A stretch of 64,000 bases of DNA from Hydrogenophaga taeniospiralis (GTDB lineage Bacteria > Pseudomonadota > Gammaproteobacteria > Burkholderiales > Burkholderiaceae_C): assembly GCF_020510445.1 (NCBI RefSeq), contig NZ_JAHBAG010000001.1, positions 410,501 to 474,500 on the forward strand, given 5' to 3'. Shown piece after piece: positions 8,366 through 16,800 of this stretch (positions are counted from its first letter, which is position 1; every line of letters starts with the position of its first letter). The position numbers and the translations under genes were made by a program. A model generated the notes under the pieces. The model was not told where the DNA came from and made no database searches. It worked only from the letters and a program-made list of their open reading frames with translations.

Positions 8366-8386
8366 ACATGCAGTCACAATGCATAT
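8366..8386. promoter_or_regulatory. NsrR-like operator upstream of ytfE
   Basis: ATGCAG and ATGCAT separated by five bases (TCACA) in the AT-rich gap between nsrR and ytfE. The spacing equals that of the site before ccoG, and the two sites share the decamer AATGCATATT. The left half-site is imperfect, and the site ends only 14 nt before the start codon. Confidence 0.42.
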
Positions 8387-8399
8387 TTCAGGAAACCCC

Positions 8400-9143
8400 A
8401 TGAACCACACCACCACCGAAGCCCGCCCCACCCACGCCGCCGCCGATCGTGCGCAGCAGGCCATCGGCCAGATCGCCGTTGACCTGCCGGGCTCCACCGC
8501 GGTCTTTCGCCGCCTCAAGCTCGATTTCTGCTGCGGCGGCCAGATCCCCCTGCAACAGGCCTGCGCCAGCAAGGGCCTGCCGCTGGACGCGGTGCTCGAC
8601 GAGCTCTCGCAGCTGGAGCGCCCGAACACCCTGCCCATCACCGAATCGCCCGAGGCGATGGTGGACCACCTCCTGCTGCGCTACCACGCGGTGCACCGCG
8701 AGCAGCTGCCCGAGCTGATCCGCATGGCGCGCCGCGTGGAAGCGGTGCACTGCAACAACCCCGACGTGCCCACCGGCCTGGCCGAGCACCTGGAGACCAT
8801 GGAAGCCGAGCTGCTGGACCACATGGAGAAGGAAGAACAGATCCTGTTCCCCCTGCTCAAAAGCGGTGGGCGCTCGCTGGCCGCCGGGCCGATCAACGTG
8901 ATGCGGGGTGAGCACACCAGCCACGGCGTGCAACTGGACCGGCTGATGGAGCTGACGAACGACGCCACGCCGCCGATGGGCGCCTGCAACACCTGGCGCG
9001 CCCTGTACACGGGCATCGCGCAGTTCTCCGACGACCTGATCAACCACATCCACACGGAAAACAACCTGCTGTTCCCGCAATTCGAAGAAGCGGAACAGCA
9101 ACAACCCGCCACCGGCTGCGGCTCGGCCTGCGGCTGCGCTTGA
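8400..9143 (+). CDS. ytfE: Di-iron iron-sulfur cluster repair protein YtfE/DnrN (RIC)
   Basis: A 247-residue cytoplasmic protein of the RIC family, which restores iron-sulfur clusters damaged by NO or oxidants. The N-terminal ScdA-type domain has the LDFCCGGQIPLQQAC motif near residue 43. The rest is a hemerythrin-like four-helix bundle whose di-iron ligands can be read as H (LLRYHAVHREQLPE), E and H (LLDHMEKEEQILFP), H (GEHTSHG) and H/E (NHIHTENNLLFP). The C-terminus ends in a cysteine-rich tail, GCGSACGCA, which is unusual and might bind metal. The start at the ATG preceded by AGGAA (7-nt spacing) was preferred to an upstream in-frame ATG. It is divergent from nsrR and probably derepressed by NO. 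Confidence 0.92.
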   Translation: MNHTTTEARPTHAAADRAQQAIGQIAVDLPGSTAVFRRLKLDFCCGGQIPLQQACASKGLPLDAVLDELSQLERPNTLPITESPEAMVDHLLLRYHAVHREQLPELIRMARRVEAVHCNNPDVPTGLAEHLETMEAELLDHMEKEEQILFPLLKSGGRSLAAGPINVMRGEHTSHGVQLDRLMELTNDATPPMGACNTWRALYTGIAQFSDDLINHIHTENNLLFPQFEEAEQQQPATGCGSACGCA

Positions 9144-9235
9144 CATGGCCCACCCCTGCGGCGCTTCGCACCACCCCCTCAAGGGGGCGACACCAGCCGT
9201 CCGGCAAAGCCGGCCCGGCGGTGTCCCCGGTGGGG
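9144..9235. repeat. Dispersed GC-rich repeat, copy 1
   Basis: A copy of a roughly 85-bp element whose core GTCCGGCAAAGCCGGCCCGG forms a hairpin and which also has a CCCCTCAAGGGGG-type dyad. It starts directly after the ytfE stop with ATGGCCCACCCCTGC. Related copies lie near 10420, 23300, 26145, 31320 and 59276. Function is unknown; it may act as a terminator or REP-like element. Confidence 0.75.
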
Positions 9236-9259
9236 CAGGTGCTGGCTCGGATGACCCAC

Positions 9260-9299
9260 TTGCGCCAGATCAAGCCATGAGCCCCTTGACCCAGGTCAA
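9260..9299. promoter_or_regulatory. Two Fnr/Dnr-type boxes upstream of ubiU
   Basis: TTGACCCAGGTCAA at 9286-9299 is a near-perfect Fnr/Dnr dyad. TTGCGCCAGATCAA at 9260-9273 is a weaker one, 26 bp upstream. The stronger box ends 84 bp before the ubiU start, a usual activator position if the transcription start is about 45 bp downstream. This fits low-oxygen control of anaerobic ubiquinone synthesis. Confidence 0.6.
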
Positions 9300-9383
9300 C
9301 GCCCGCGTGGCGGGCGGTTGCTAAGGTCGCGCCCGCTTGGCACCGGCCTGTCCGCGCTGCCCTTTTCACGACGCAACTCCCCC

Positions 9384-10418
9384 ATGGCCATCGACCGCAC
9401 GCACGAAAATTCCAACACCCTGGACCTGGTCTGCCCGGCCGGCAGCCTGCCCGCGCTCAAGGCCGCGGTGGACCATGGGGCGAACTGCGTCTACCTGGGC
9501 CTGCGCGACGCCACCAACGCGCGCAACTTCGCCGGCCTGAACTTCGACGACGCGGCCATCGCCAGCGGCGTGGCCTACGCGCATGCGCGTGGCTGCCAGG
9601 TGTTCATGGCGCTCAACACCTACCCGCAGGCCGCGCAGCCGGAGCGCTGGCGCGAGGCGATGGACAAGGCTGTGAACCTGGGCGTGGACGCGGTGATCCT
9701 GGCCGACCCGGGCCTGATGCGCTACGCCACGCAGCGCCACCCAACGTTGCGGCTGCACCTCTCGGTGCAGGGCTCGGCCACCAACCACGAGGCGATCAAC
9801 CTCTACCACCGCGAGTTCGGCATTTCGCGCGCCGTGTTGCCGCGCGTGCTCTCGCTCGACCAGGTGCGCCAGGTGGTGCAGAAGACGCCGGTGGAGATCG
9901 AGGTGTTCGGCTTCGGCAGCCTGTGCGTGATGGTCGAAGGGCGCTGCGCGCTCTCGTCCTACGTGACCGGCGAGTCGCCCAACACGCACGGCGTGTGTTC
10001 GCCGGCCAAGGCGGTGCGCTGGCAGGAAACGCCGAAGGGGCTGGAGTCACGGCTCAACGGCGTGCTGATCGACCGCTACGCCAGCGGCGAAAGCGCGGGC
10101 TACCCCACGTTGTGCAAGGGCCGCTTCGACGTGGAGGACGACACGAGCTACTACGCGATCGAAGAGCCGACCAGCCTCAACACGCTCTCGCTGTTGCCGC
10201 AGCTGGCGCAGATGGGCGTGCGCGCGATCAAGATCGAAGGCCGCCAGCGCAGCCCGTCCTACGTGGCCCAGGTCACGAAGGTCTGGCGCGAGGCCATCGA
10301 CAGCTGCCAGGCCCAGCCCCAGCACTACACGCCCAAAAGCGCCTGGATGGCCTCGCTCGACCAAGTCGCGGAAGGTCAGCAGCACACCTTGGGTGCCTAC
10401 CACCGGCCGTGGAAATGA
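9384..10418 (+). CDS. ubiU: UbiU, U32-family [4Fe-4S] protein of O2-independent ubiquinone synthesis
   Basis: A 344-residue peptidase U32-family protein. UbiU works with UbiV as an oxygen-independent hydroxylase of the ubiquinone ring, using prephenate as oxygen donor in the studied cases. The start at MAIDRTHENSN is taken because the TIM-barrel strand LDLVCPAGSLPALKAA follows at once. Four cysteines suited to hold a [4Fe-4S] cluster are in GSLCVMVEGRC, GVCSPAK and YPTLCKGRF. The next genes are ubiV and ubiT, which confirms the UbiU identity over other U32 proteins such as YegQ/RlhA. Two Fnr-type boxes precede it. A repeat copy lies between it and ubiV, so operon continuity with ubiV is likely but not certain. 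Confidence 0.92.
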   Translation: MAIDRTHENSNTLDLVCPAGSLPALKAAVDHGANCVYLGLRDATNARNFAGLNFDDAAIASGVAYAHARGCQVFMALNTYPQAAQPERWREAMDKAVNLGVDAVILADPGLMRYATQRHPTLRLHLSVQGSATNHEAINLYHREFGISRAVLPRVLSLDQVRQVVQKTPVEIEVFGFGSLCVMVEGRCALSSYVTGESPNTHGVCSPAKAVRWQETPKGLESRLNGVLIDRYASGESAGYPTLCKGRFDVEDDTSYYAIEEPTSLNTLSLLPQLAQMGVRAIKIEGRQRSPSYVAQVTKVWREAIDSCQAQPQHYTPKSAWMASLDQVAEGQQHTLGAYHRPWK

Positions 10419-10500
10419 TGGCTCCCCCCTGCGCCGCTTCGCGGCTTCCCCCCAGGGGGACCACGCCCTTGGACCGGCGGAGCCGGATCTTCGGCGTGTG
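10416..10500. repeat. Dispersed GC-rich repeat, diverged copy 2
   Basis: The gap between ubiU and ubiV contains CTGCGCCGCTTCGCGGCTTC followed by CCCCCCAGGGGG and GGACCGGCGGAGCCGG, a diverged member of the dispersed family. The hairpins could act as a partial terminator or mRNA-stabilising structure inside the operon. Confidence 0.6.
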
Positions 10501-10535
10501 CTGGGAAAGGCACGCGCGATGAACGAAACACCGAT

Positions 10536-11435
10536 ATGAAACTATCCCTCGGACCTCTGCAGTACCACTGGCCGCGCCAGACCGTGTTCGACTTCTACGA
10601 AGCCATGGCCGCGACCGCGGTGGACATCGTCTACCTCGGCGAGGTCACCTGCTCGCGCCGCCACGAGCTGCGCCTGTCGGACTGGCTGGACGTGGCCGAG
10701 CTGATGCGCGCTTCGGGCAAGACCGCGGTGCTCTCCACCCAGGTGCTGCTCGAATCGGGCTCGGACGTGAGCGCGATGCAGAAGATCGCGGCGAACACCG
10801 ACTTCGGCATCGAGGCCAACGACATGGGCGCGGTGAGCGCGCTGACCGGCCAGCGCGGCTTCGTCGCCGGCCCGCACCTCAACGTCTACAACGGCCCCAC
10901 GCTGCAATGGATGGCGTCGATGGGCGCATCGCGCTGGGTCGCGCCGTTGGAGATGCCGCGCAAAGACCTGGCCCTGCTGCAGCAGCAGCGCCCGGCCGGC
11001 CTGCAGACCGAGGTGTTCGTGCACGGCCGCCTGCCATTGGCGTTTTCGGCCCGCTGCTTCACGGCGCGCCACCGCAACCTGCCCAAGGACGACTGCCGCT
11101 TCAGCTGCATCGATCACCCCGACGGCCTGATGCTCAAGACGCGCGAGAACGCCGAGTTCCTGGTGCTCAACGGCATCCAGACCCAGTCGGCGCGGGTGCA
11201 CAGCCTGATCGACGCCTGGGACGATCTGACGGCGCTCGGTGTGGACGTGGCGCGCATCAGCCCGCAGTCGTTGCACACGGCGGACGTGATCGCGCTGTAC
11301 GACGCGGTGCGCCGCGAAACGCTGAACGGCCCGGCGGCGCGCGCCGCGCTGCTCGGCCTGCTGCCCGACCGCGACTGCAACGGCTACTGGCACGGCCAGC
11401 CCGGGCAGGAGCGCGTCGAACCCGCCCTGGCCTGA
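10536..11435 (+). CDS. ubiV: UbiV, partner of UbiU
   Basis: A 299-residue U32-family protein that forms a heterodimer with UbiU for anaerobic ring hydroxylation in ubiquinone synthesis. It opens with [21 protein letters not shown], typical of UbiV. The cysteines expected to bind the [4Fe-4S] cluster are present: one in [12 protein letters not shown] (near residue 38) and three in [17 protein letters not shown] and FSCIDHP (near residues 174-192). The gene follows ubiU in the same direction with a 117-bp repeat-containing gap and precedes ubiT by 15 bp. Length equals that of E. coli UbiV. Confidence 0.92.
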   Translation: MKLSLGPLQYHWPRQTVFDFYEAMAATAVDIVYLGEVTCSRRHELRLSDWLDVAELMRASGKTAVLSTQVLLESGSDVSAMQKIAANTDFGIEANDMGAVSALTGQRGFVAGPHLNVYNGPTLQWMASMGASRWVAPLEMPRKDLALLQQQRPAGLQTEVFVHGRLPLAFSARCFTARHRNLPKDDCRFSCIDHPDGLMLKTRENAEFLVLNGIQTQSARVHSLIDAWDDLTALGVDVARISPQSLHTADVIALYDAVRRETLNGPAARAALLGLLPDRDCNGYWHGQPGQERVEPALA

Positions 11436-11450
11436 ACACCCCCACCGCCC

Positions 11451-11966
11451 ATGACCAACACCCTTGCCAACGCCCAGCGCCACACCGTCCCGCCGCCGCT
11501 CGCCGCGCTGCTCTCGCGCCTGCCCGCCTACCCCGGCTCGCTGCTGCTGGTCACCGGGCTCAACCTGGTGCTGGCGCGGCAGCTGCCCGCCGACGTGGTC
11601 GAGCGCCTGCAGGGCCAGCGCATCCGCATCCACGTGCGGGACGCCGGCCTGAAGTTCGACTTTGCCTGGCGGGGCACGATGTTTCGCGCCAGCGCGCCGC
11701 AGCCCGCCACCGAGCTCACCCTGAGCGCCAACGCGCACGACTTCCTGCGCCTGGCGCAGCGGCTGGACGACCCCGACACCCTGTTCTTCAACCGCCGCCT
11801 CTCCATGGAGGGCGACACCGAGCTGGGCCTGGTGGTCAAGAACGCGCTCGACGCGCTGGAACTGCCGGTGTTCGACTTCGCGCCGTGGGCGCCCACGGCG
11901 GTGCTGTCCCGCCTGCGGCAGTTGCGCCCGTCGTGGGCGCCGGAGCCCCGCCATGGCCCGCGCTGA
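11451..11966 (+). CDS. ubiT: UbiT, SCP2-domain accessory lipid carrier
   Basis: A 171-residue protein with a single SCP2 sterol-carrier domain (about residues 35-140; IRIHVRDAGLKFDFAW, SMEGDTELGLVVKNALDAL). UbiT is needed for anaerobic ubiquinone synthesis and is thought to hold prenylated intermediates, taking the part that UbiJ plays in air. Its place directly after ubiV identifies it. The last 14 bp overlap the next gene, so translation is coupled to the DGC-domain gene. Confidence 0.88.
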   Translation: MTNTLANAQRHTVPPPLAALLSRLPAYPGSLLLVTGLNLVLARQLPADVVERLQGQRIRIHVRDAGLKFDFAWRGTMFRASAPQPATELTLSANAHDFLRLAQRLDDPDTLFFNRRLSMEGDTELGLVVKNALDALELPVFDFAPWAPTAVLSRLRQLRPSWAPEPRHGPR

Positions 11967-12363
11967 AGCCAGGCTGCCCATCGTCTACGCGTGCTCCGGT
12001 TGCTCCAGCGCCGCGCAGCTGGCCAACCACGTGGCGGTGCGGCTGGACCGCATGGGCACGGCCGAAATGTCCTGCATCGCGGGCATCGGTGGTGACGTGC
12101 CCAGCCTGCTGAAGACGGCCCGCTCGGGGCGCCCCATCGTGGTCCTGGACGGCTGCCCCCTGGAATGCGCGCGCCACTGCCTGGGCCGCCACGGCATCGA
12201 ACCCACCCAGCACCACCAGTTGAACATCTACGGCGTGCGCAAGCGCCTGCACGAGGATTTCGACCCGGACCAGGCCGAGGCCGTGCTGTTCCGCGTGCGC
12301 AACGACCTGCAGCGCCTCTTGCAAGACGCCGCCAAGCCGCCCGATGAGCCCCCCACCGACTGA
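11953..12363 (+). CDS. DGC-motif putative zinc-binding protein
   Basis: A 136-residue cysteine-rich protein of the DGC-domain family (annotated in databases as putative zinc-binding). Six cysteines are well placed: C14 and C17 in YACSGCSSA, C41 in MSCIAG, and C68, C72 and C76 in LDGCPLECARHC, which contains the name-giving Asp-Gly-Cys. Function of the family is not established. The gene overlaps ubiT by 14 bp and ubiX by 20 bp, so it is firmly embedded in the anaerobic ubiquinone operon. I infer a supporting role there, such as metal or cluster handling for UbiU/UbiV, or a redox step. There is no signal peptide. Confidence 0.8.
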   Translation: MARAEARLPIVYACSGCSSAAQLANHVAVRLDRMGTAEMSCIAGIGGDVPSLLKTARSGRPIVVLDGCPLECARHCLGRHGIEPTQHHQLNIYGVRKRLHEDFDPDQAEAVLFRVRNDLQRLLQDAAKPPDEPPTD

Positions 12364-12943
12364 ACCACGCCGCCTGCTGGTGGCCATCACCGGTGCCAGC
12401 GGCGCGGTCTACGGCCTGCGCCTGCTGCAGGTGCTGCAACACGCGCCCGGGGTGCAGACGCATGCGGTGGTGTCCGACGCCGGCTGGCTCACGCTGCGCC
12501 ACGAACTGAACCTGGCACCCGAGGCGCTGCGCCCGCTGGTGCACACGTTGCACGACGCACACGACCTCGGCGCCGGCCCGGCCAGCGGCTCGTTCCGCTG
12601 CAGCGGCATGGTGGTCGCGCCCTGCTCCATGCGCACGCTCGCGGCCATCGCGCACGGCCTGTCGGACAACCTGGTCACGCGCGCGGCCGACGTGATGCTC
12701 AAGGAGCGCCGCCGCCTGGTGCTGATGACGCGCGAAACCCCGCTGCACCTGGGCCACCTGCGCAACATGACCGCCGTGACCGAGATGGGCGCCATCGTCT
12801 GCCCGCCCATGCCCGCCTTCTACCTGCGGCCCCAGACGCTCGACGATCTGGTGGACGCCAGCGTGGCGCGCGTGCTTGATCTGCTCGAGGTGCCGCACAC
12901 GCTGAGCCAGCGTTGGCAGGGCATGGACAAGGTGCCCGCATGA
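12344..12943 (+). CDS. ubiX: Flavin prenyltransferase UbiX
   Basis: A 199-residue flavoprotein that attaches dimethylallyl phosphate to FMN to make prenylated FMN, the cofactor of UbiD. The N-terminal nucleotide-binding motif is [19 protein letters not shown], and the signature region reads [17 protein letters not shown] followed by [21 protein letters not shown]. It overlaps the DGC gene by 20 bp and ubiD by 4 bp (ATGA), so cofactor and enzyme are made together. Members of this family also serve phenolic acid decarboxylases, but the gene context makes ubiquinone synthesis the likely pathway. Confidence 0.94.
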   Translation: MSPPPTEPRRLLVAITGASGAVYGLRLLQVLQHAPGVQTHAVVSDAGWLTLRHELNLAPEALRPLVHTLHDAHDLGAGPASGSFRCSGMVVAPCSMRTLAAIAHGLSDNLVTRAADVMLKERRRLVLMTRETPLHLGHLRNMTAVTEMGAIVCPPMPAFYLRPQTLDDLVDASVARVLDLLEVPHTLSQRWQGMDKVPA

Positions 12944-14427
12944 CCTACCGCGACCTGCGCGATTTCATGGCCCAGCTGGAACAGACCGGCGAGCTGCGGC
13001 GCGTGAGCGAGCCGGTCTCACCCCACCTGGAAATGACCGCGCTGTGCGACCGCGTGCTGCGCGCGGGCGGCCCGGCCCTGCTGTTCGAGCGGCCCACCGG
13101 CCACAGCATGCCGGTGCTGGGCAACCTGTTTGGCACCACGGGCCGCGTGGCACGCGCCATGGGCGTGGGCAGCCTGGGCGAGCTGCGCCAGTTCGGCGAG
13201 GTGCTGGCCGCGCTCAAGGAGCCGCAGGCGCCGGGCGGGCTCAAGGACATGGTAGCCCTGAGCGGTCTGGTCAAGACGCTGTGGCACATGAGCCCCAAGG
13301 AATGCCGCTCGGCGCCCTGCCAGGACCTGGTGTGGGAAGGCGACGACGTGGACCTGGCGCGCCTGCCCATCCAGCACTGCTGGCCCGACGACGTGGCCCC
13401 GCTCATCACCTGGGGCCTGGTGATCACGCGCGGGCCGCACAAGACGCGGCAGAACCTGGGCATCTACCGCCAGCAGGTGCTCTCGCGCAACCAGCTCATC
13501 GTGCGCTGGCTCGCGCACCGCGGCGGCGCACTCGATTTCCGCGACCACGGCCAGCAGCACCCGAGCCAGCCCTACCCGGTGGCCGTGGCCCTGGGCGCCG
13601 ACCCGGCCACCATCCTGGGCGCGGTCACGCCGGTGCCCGACAGCCTTTCCGAATACCAGTTCGCCGGCCTGCTGCGCGGCGCACGCACCGAGGTTGTGCG
13701 CGCGCTGGGCGTGCCGCTGCAGGTGCCGGCCTCGGCCGAGATCGTGCTCGAAGGCCACATCCGGCCCGACCCGCTGCACCCCAGCGGCTTTCAGCACGCG
13801 CTCGAAGGCCCCTACGGCGACCACACCGGTTACTACAACGAACGCGCCGAGTTCCCGGTGTTCACGGTGGAGCGCATCACGATGCGGCGCGACGCCATCT
13901 ACCACTCCACCTACACCGGCAAGCCACCCGACGAACCCGCCATGCTCGCGCTGGCGATGAACGAGCTGTTCATCCCGCTGCTGCAGCGCCAGTTCCCCGA
14001 GATCACCGACTTTTACCTGCCGCCCGAGGCCTGCAGTTACCGCATGGCGGTGGTGCAGATCCGCAAGGCCTACGCCGGCCACGCGCGGCGCGTGATGATG
14101 GGCGTGTGGAGCCACCTGCGCCAGTTCATGTACACCAAGTTCGTCGTGGTCGTGGACGAGGACATCGACGTGCACAACTGGGGCGAAGTCATCTGGGCCA
14201 TGAGCACCCGCATGGACCCGGCGCGCGACACCCTGATGATCGAGCACACCCCCATTGACTACCTCGACTTCGCCTCGCCCGTGAGCGGCCTGGGCAGCAA
14301 GATGGGCCTGGACGCGACGAACAAATGGCCCGGCGAAACACAACGCGAATGGGGCCGGGTGATGGCCATGGACCCGGCGGTCACGGCCCGCATGGCGCCG
14401 CTGTTTGATCAGCTGATGGGTTCTTGA
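12940..14427 (+). CDS. ubiD: 3-polyprenyl-4-hydroxybenzoate decarboxylase UbiD
   Basis: A 495-residue prenylated-FMN decarboxylase that removes the ring carboxyl in ubiquinone synthesis. The start ATGACCTAC overlaps the ubiX stop by 4 bp and gives [19 protein letters not shown], the usual N-terminus. Family marks include [19 protein letters not shown], the [12 protein letters not shown] loop ([14 protein letters not shown] near residue 290) and the [12 protein letters not shown] segment with the active-site acid. Length matches E. coli UbiD (497). Together with UbiX it supplies the decarboxylation that the UbiU/V hydroxylation pathway also requires. Related decarboxylases act on other aryl acids, but the context favours UbiD. 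Confidence 0.94.
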   Translation: MTYRDLRDFMAQLEQTGELRRVSEPVSPHLEMTALCDRVLRAGGPALLFERPTGHSMPVLGNLFGTTGRVARAMGVGSLGELRQFGEVLAALKEPQAPGGLKDMVALSGLVKTLWHMSPKECRSAPCQDLVWEGDDVDLARLPIQHCWPDDVAPLITWGLVITRGPHKTRQNLGIYRQQVLSRNQLIVRWLAHRGGALDFRDHGQQHPSQPYPVAVALGADPATILGAVTPVPDSLSEYQFAGLLRGARTEVVRALGVPLQVPASAEIVLEGHIRPDPLHPSGFQHALEGPYGDHTGYYNERAEFPVFTVERITMRRDAIYHSTYTGKPPDEPAMLALAMNELFIPLLQRQFPEITDFYLPPEACSYRMAVVQIRKAYAGHARRVMMGVWSHLRQFMYTKFVVVVDEDIDVHNWGEVIWAMSTRMDPARDTLMIEHTPIDYLDFASPVSGLGSKMGLDATNKWPGETQREWGRVMAMDPAVTARMAPLFDQLMGS

Positions 14428-14674
14428 TACTGTCCGGTCCATCCACGACCTTGGGGTCCAAAGGCCCGAACTGGGTGCCGTATCCATGAGTTTTTTAGCG
14501 ATTCGGGGGGCAGGCCTGCGCTAACCTTGGCCACATTCCTTTCGGCCAAAACATGCGCGCTCTTTCTGGCAATCGATTTCACTGGGGTTCTGCCTTCCTC
14601 CCATGGGGGAAGCACCCAACCCCTTGTTCATGTGAAATCCGCGCTCCTGGTGGCTTCACCGAACGAGGCGCCCC

Positions 14675-16330
14675 ATGAAAGAGACCTTCCACACGGCGAA
14701 GGGCTTTGTCGCGAACAAGAACCGGCGTTCGAAGCACCCGCAGGGCATGGGGTTCCTGGATGCCCTGCCAGACGCGGCTTTGGACAGCGTGACCGAGCTG
14801 GCATGCTCGATTTGCGAAACGCCCATCGCGGTGATTGCCCTGGTCGACCAGGACAGGCAGTGGTTCAAGTCCGCACGTGGGCTGGATATCGGCCAGATGG
14901 ACCCGGATCGGTCGTTCTGCGCGCACGCGATTCTGGAACCCTCCCAGGTCATGGAGGTCCAGGATGCCACGACCGATGTGCGGTTTGCTGCGCATCCCAT
15001 GGTCACCGGTGGGCCCAACATCCGCTTCTACGCGGGGGCACCCATCGTGACGTCCGATGGAATCGCACGCGGGGCTGTCTGCGTGCTCGATCGCGTTGCC
15101 CGGCGGCTGAGCGGCGGGCAACGCCGCTCGCTGGAAAACCTGGCCGGTCTGGCGGCGCGACTGCTGGAGCATGCCGAATCGATGCGAGCGCGGTCCCAGG
15201 CCCGGTTCGTGCAATGGGAGCAGGAAGAGGAGTTCCTCCAGGCGGTGAGTTCAGCCGCGCTGGACCTCACCTCGTATGTTGACCGGACGTACACCTACCG
15301 CTTCGCCAACGATGCCTACCTGAAGTACTGGGAACGGCGAAGGGAAGAGATCGTCGGAAAGTCCGTTGCCTCGCTGCTGGGCGAAGACATGTTCCAGAAA
15401 GTCGCCAAGCCCGCTCTGGATCGGGCTTTTGGGGGCCAGGTCGTTTCCTACGAGTCTGTCGTGAACTTTCCTGGCAAAGGCGAGCGACACGTCAAGATCA
15501 CCTATCTGCCCTCAGGTGCAAGAGTGGGGGTCCCCTGCAAGGGCGTTGTTGTCCGGGTACAAGACATCCACGAACTCAAGAGCCATGAGCTCGAGCTCGA
15601 AAAAACCGTGCAACTGCTCGAACGCAAGACCATCGAGCAGCAGCGCTTCATCCACATCGTCTCGCACGATCTGCGCGAACCGCTGAACTCGATCAACAAC
15701 TTCACCTCGCTTCTCGTGCAGGACCACCGCGAGAGCCTGCCCCGGGAGGCTCAGCGCTACCTGGACTATGTGTCCGCGGGGGGCGCGCGCATGACGCGGC
15801 TGCTCAACGACCTCATCCGGTTCACGGAACTGGAGAACTACACCCTGGACCTCGAAGCGGTCGACCTCAACCAGTTGGCGGCCCAGGTGCGCGACGACCT
15901 GCTCTCGGCGACCCTCGACGTGGGAGCGCAACTCCACATCGACGAATTGCCGGTGGTTGAGGGCAACGCTTCGTTTCTGAGGATCGCGCTGCAGAACCTC
16001 GTGTCCAACGCGCTCAAGTTCAGGCATCCATCGATCACGCCCATTGTTCGGGTTTCGTCGATCACCGAGGGAAGCGACGTGGTCCTGCAGGTGGAAGACA
16101 ATGGCATCGGCATTTCAGACGAACACCAGGCCGAGGTGTTCGATGCCTTCCGGCGTCTGCACAACCGAAGAACGTACGAAGGCACGGGATTGGGGCTGGC
16201 GATCTGCAAGCGCATCGCGCAAATGCATGGGGGCTGGCTCAGCGTGAAATCCGAGCCGGGCGTCGGCAGTTGCTTTTCGCTGCATTTGCCGTCATGTGTT
16301 TCGAACCCGTCGGGTGACCCTTTGGCATGA
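14675..16330 (+). CDS. GAF-PAS hybrid-input sensor histidine kinase
   Basis: A 551-residue cytoplasmic kinase; no membrane helix is seen. Domains in order are GAF (about 30-170; IAVIALVDQDRQWFKSARGL, DRSFCAHAI), PAS (about 190-305; AANDAYLKYWERRREEIVGK-like segment), a short coiled coil, HisKA with the phospho-acceptor in FIHIVSHDLREPLNSI (near residue 330) and HATPase_c (LVSNALKFRHPSITP, EDNGIGI, GTGLGLAICKRI). The GAF type with DRSFCAHAI is common in oxygen- or redox-sensing kinases, though the ligand is unknown. It overlaps the following receiver gene by 4 bp, so the two are a pair. It sits between the ubiquinone operon and the dnr/nor genes. The 247 bp before it hold no gene that I can support. 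Confidence 0.85.
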   Translation: MKETFHTAKGFVANKNRRSKHPQGMGFLDALPDAALDSVTELACSICETPIAVIALVDQDRQWFKSARGLDIGQMDPDRSFCAHAILEPSQVMEVQDATTDVRFAAHPMVTGGPNIRFYAGAPIVTSDGIARGAVCVLDRVARRLSGGQRRSLENLAGLAARLLEHAESMRARSQARFVQWEQEEEFLQAVSSAALDLTSYVDRTYTYRFANDAYLKYWERRREEIVGKSVASLLGEDMFQKVAKPALDRAFGGQVVSYESVVNFPGKGERHVKITYLPSGARVGVPCKGVVVRVQDIHELKSHELELEKTVQLLERKTIEQQRFIHIVSHDLREPLNSINNFTSLLVQDHRESLPREAQRYLDYVSAGGARMTRLLNDLIRFTELENYTLDLEAVDLNQLAAQVRDDLLSATLDVGAQLHIDELPVVEGNASFLRIALQNLVSNALKFRHPSITPIVRVSSITEGSDVVLQVEDNGIGISDEHQAEVFDAFRRLHNRRTYEGTGLGLAICKRIAQMHGGWLSVKSEPGVGSCFSLHLPSCVSNPSGDPLA

Positions 16331-16716
16331 ACCCTCTAGAACGCATCATCCTCGTGGACGACAACGACCTGGACAACGTCTTTCACGAGATCGTCATCCG
16401 CAAGACCGGTTTCAAGGGTGAGGTCCGGGTGTTTGAGTCGGGCACCGATTTCCTGGCGTTCTTGAAACAGGATGCCCTGAGTCCGCGAACCTGCGTTTTC
16501 CTGGACATCAACATGCCCTTGCTCAGCGGCTTCGACGTCGCGCGCAGCATCTCGCCGGTCTTGCAGAACACCCCAGGCTTCGAGCTGCACTTCCTCACCT
16601 CCTCCGGATCGACGCAGGACAAGCAAATGGCGGGCTCGATCCCCGGTGTGAGTGGCTACCTGGTGAAGCCCCTGACACGGGAGTTCCTCGTCGAGCGGTT
16701 CCAGCTGGGAACCTGA
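16327..16716 (+). CDS. Single-domain response regulator
   Basis: A 129-residue stand-alone receiver. It has the acidic pair in ILVDDNDLDN, the phospho-acceptor Asp in CVFLDINMPLLSG (near residue 61), the Ser/Thr position in LTSSGS and the Lys in YLVKPLT. This subtype, with the DDNDLDN opening, is typical of partners of GAF/PAS or phytochrome-like kinases that pass phosphate on without a DNA-binding output. It is coupled by a 4-bp overlap to the kinase gene before it. A downstream phosphotransfer partner is not visible. Confidence 0.88.
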   Translation: MNPLERIILVDDNDLDNVFHEIVIRKTGFKGEVRVFESGTDFLAFLKQDALSPRTCVFLDINMPLLSGFDVARSISPVLQNTPGFELHFLTSSGSTQDKQMAGSIPGVSGYLVKPLTREFLVERFQLGT

Positions 16717-16800
16717 GCCCGACGGGCGGGCCATGGCGCACCGCTCACCCGGCCCGCAGCCCTCTGGAGGGAATCGCCTGCAGCGCGGCGGGGGTGTTCC

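Noticed and set aside
9144..9235. Short coding region starting with ATGGCCCACCCC after ytfE
   Set aside because: This is a copy of the dispersed repeat; the frame is short and has no independent support as a gene at this site.
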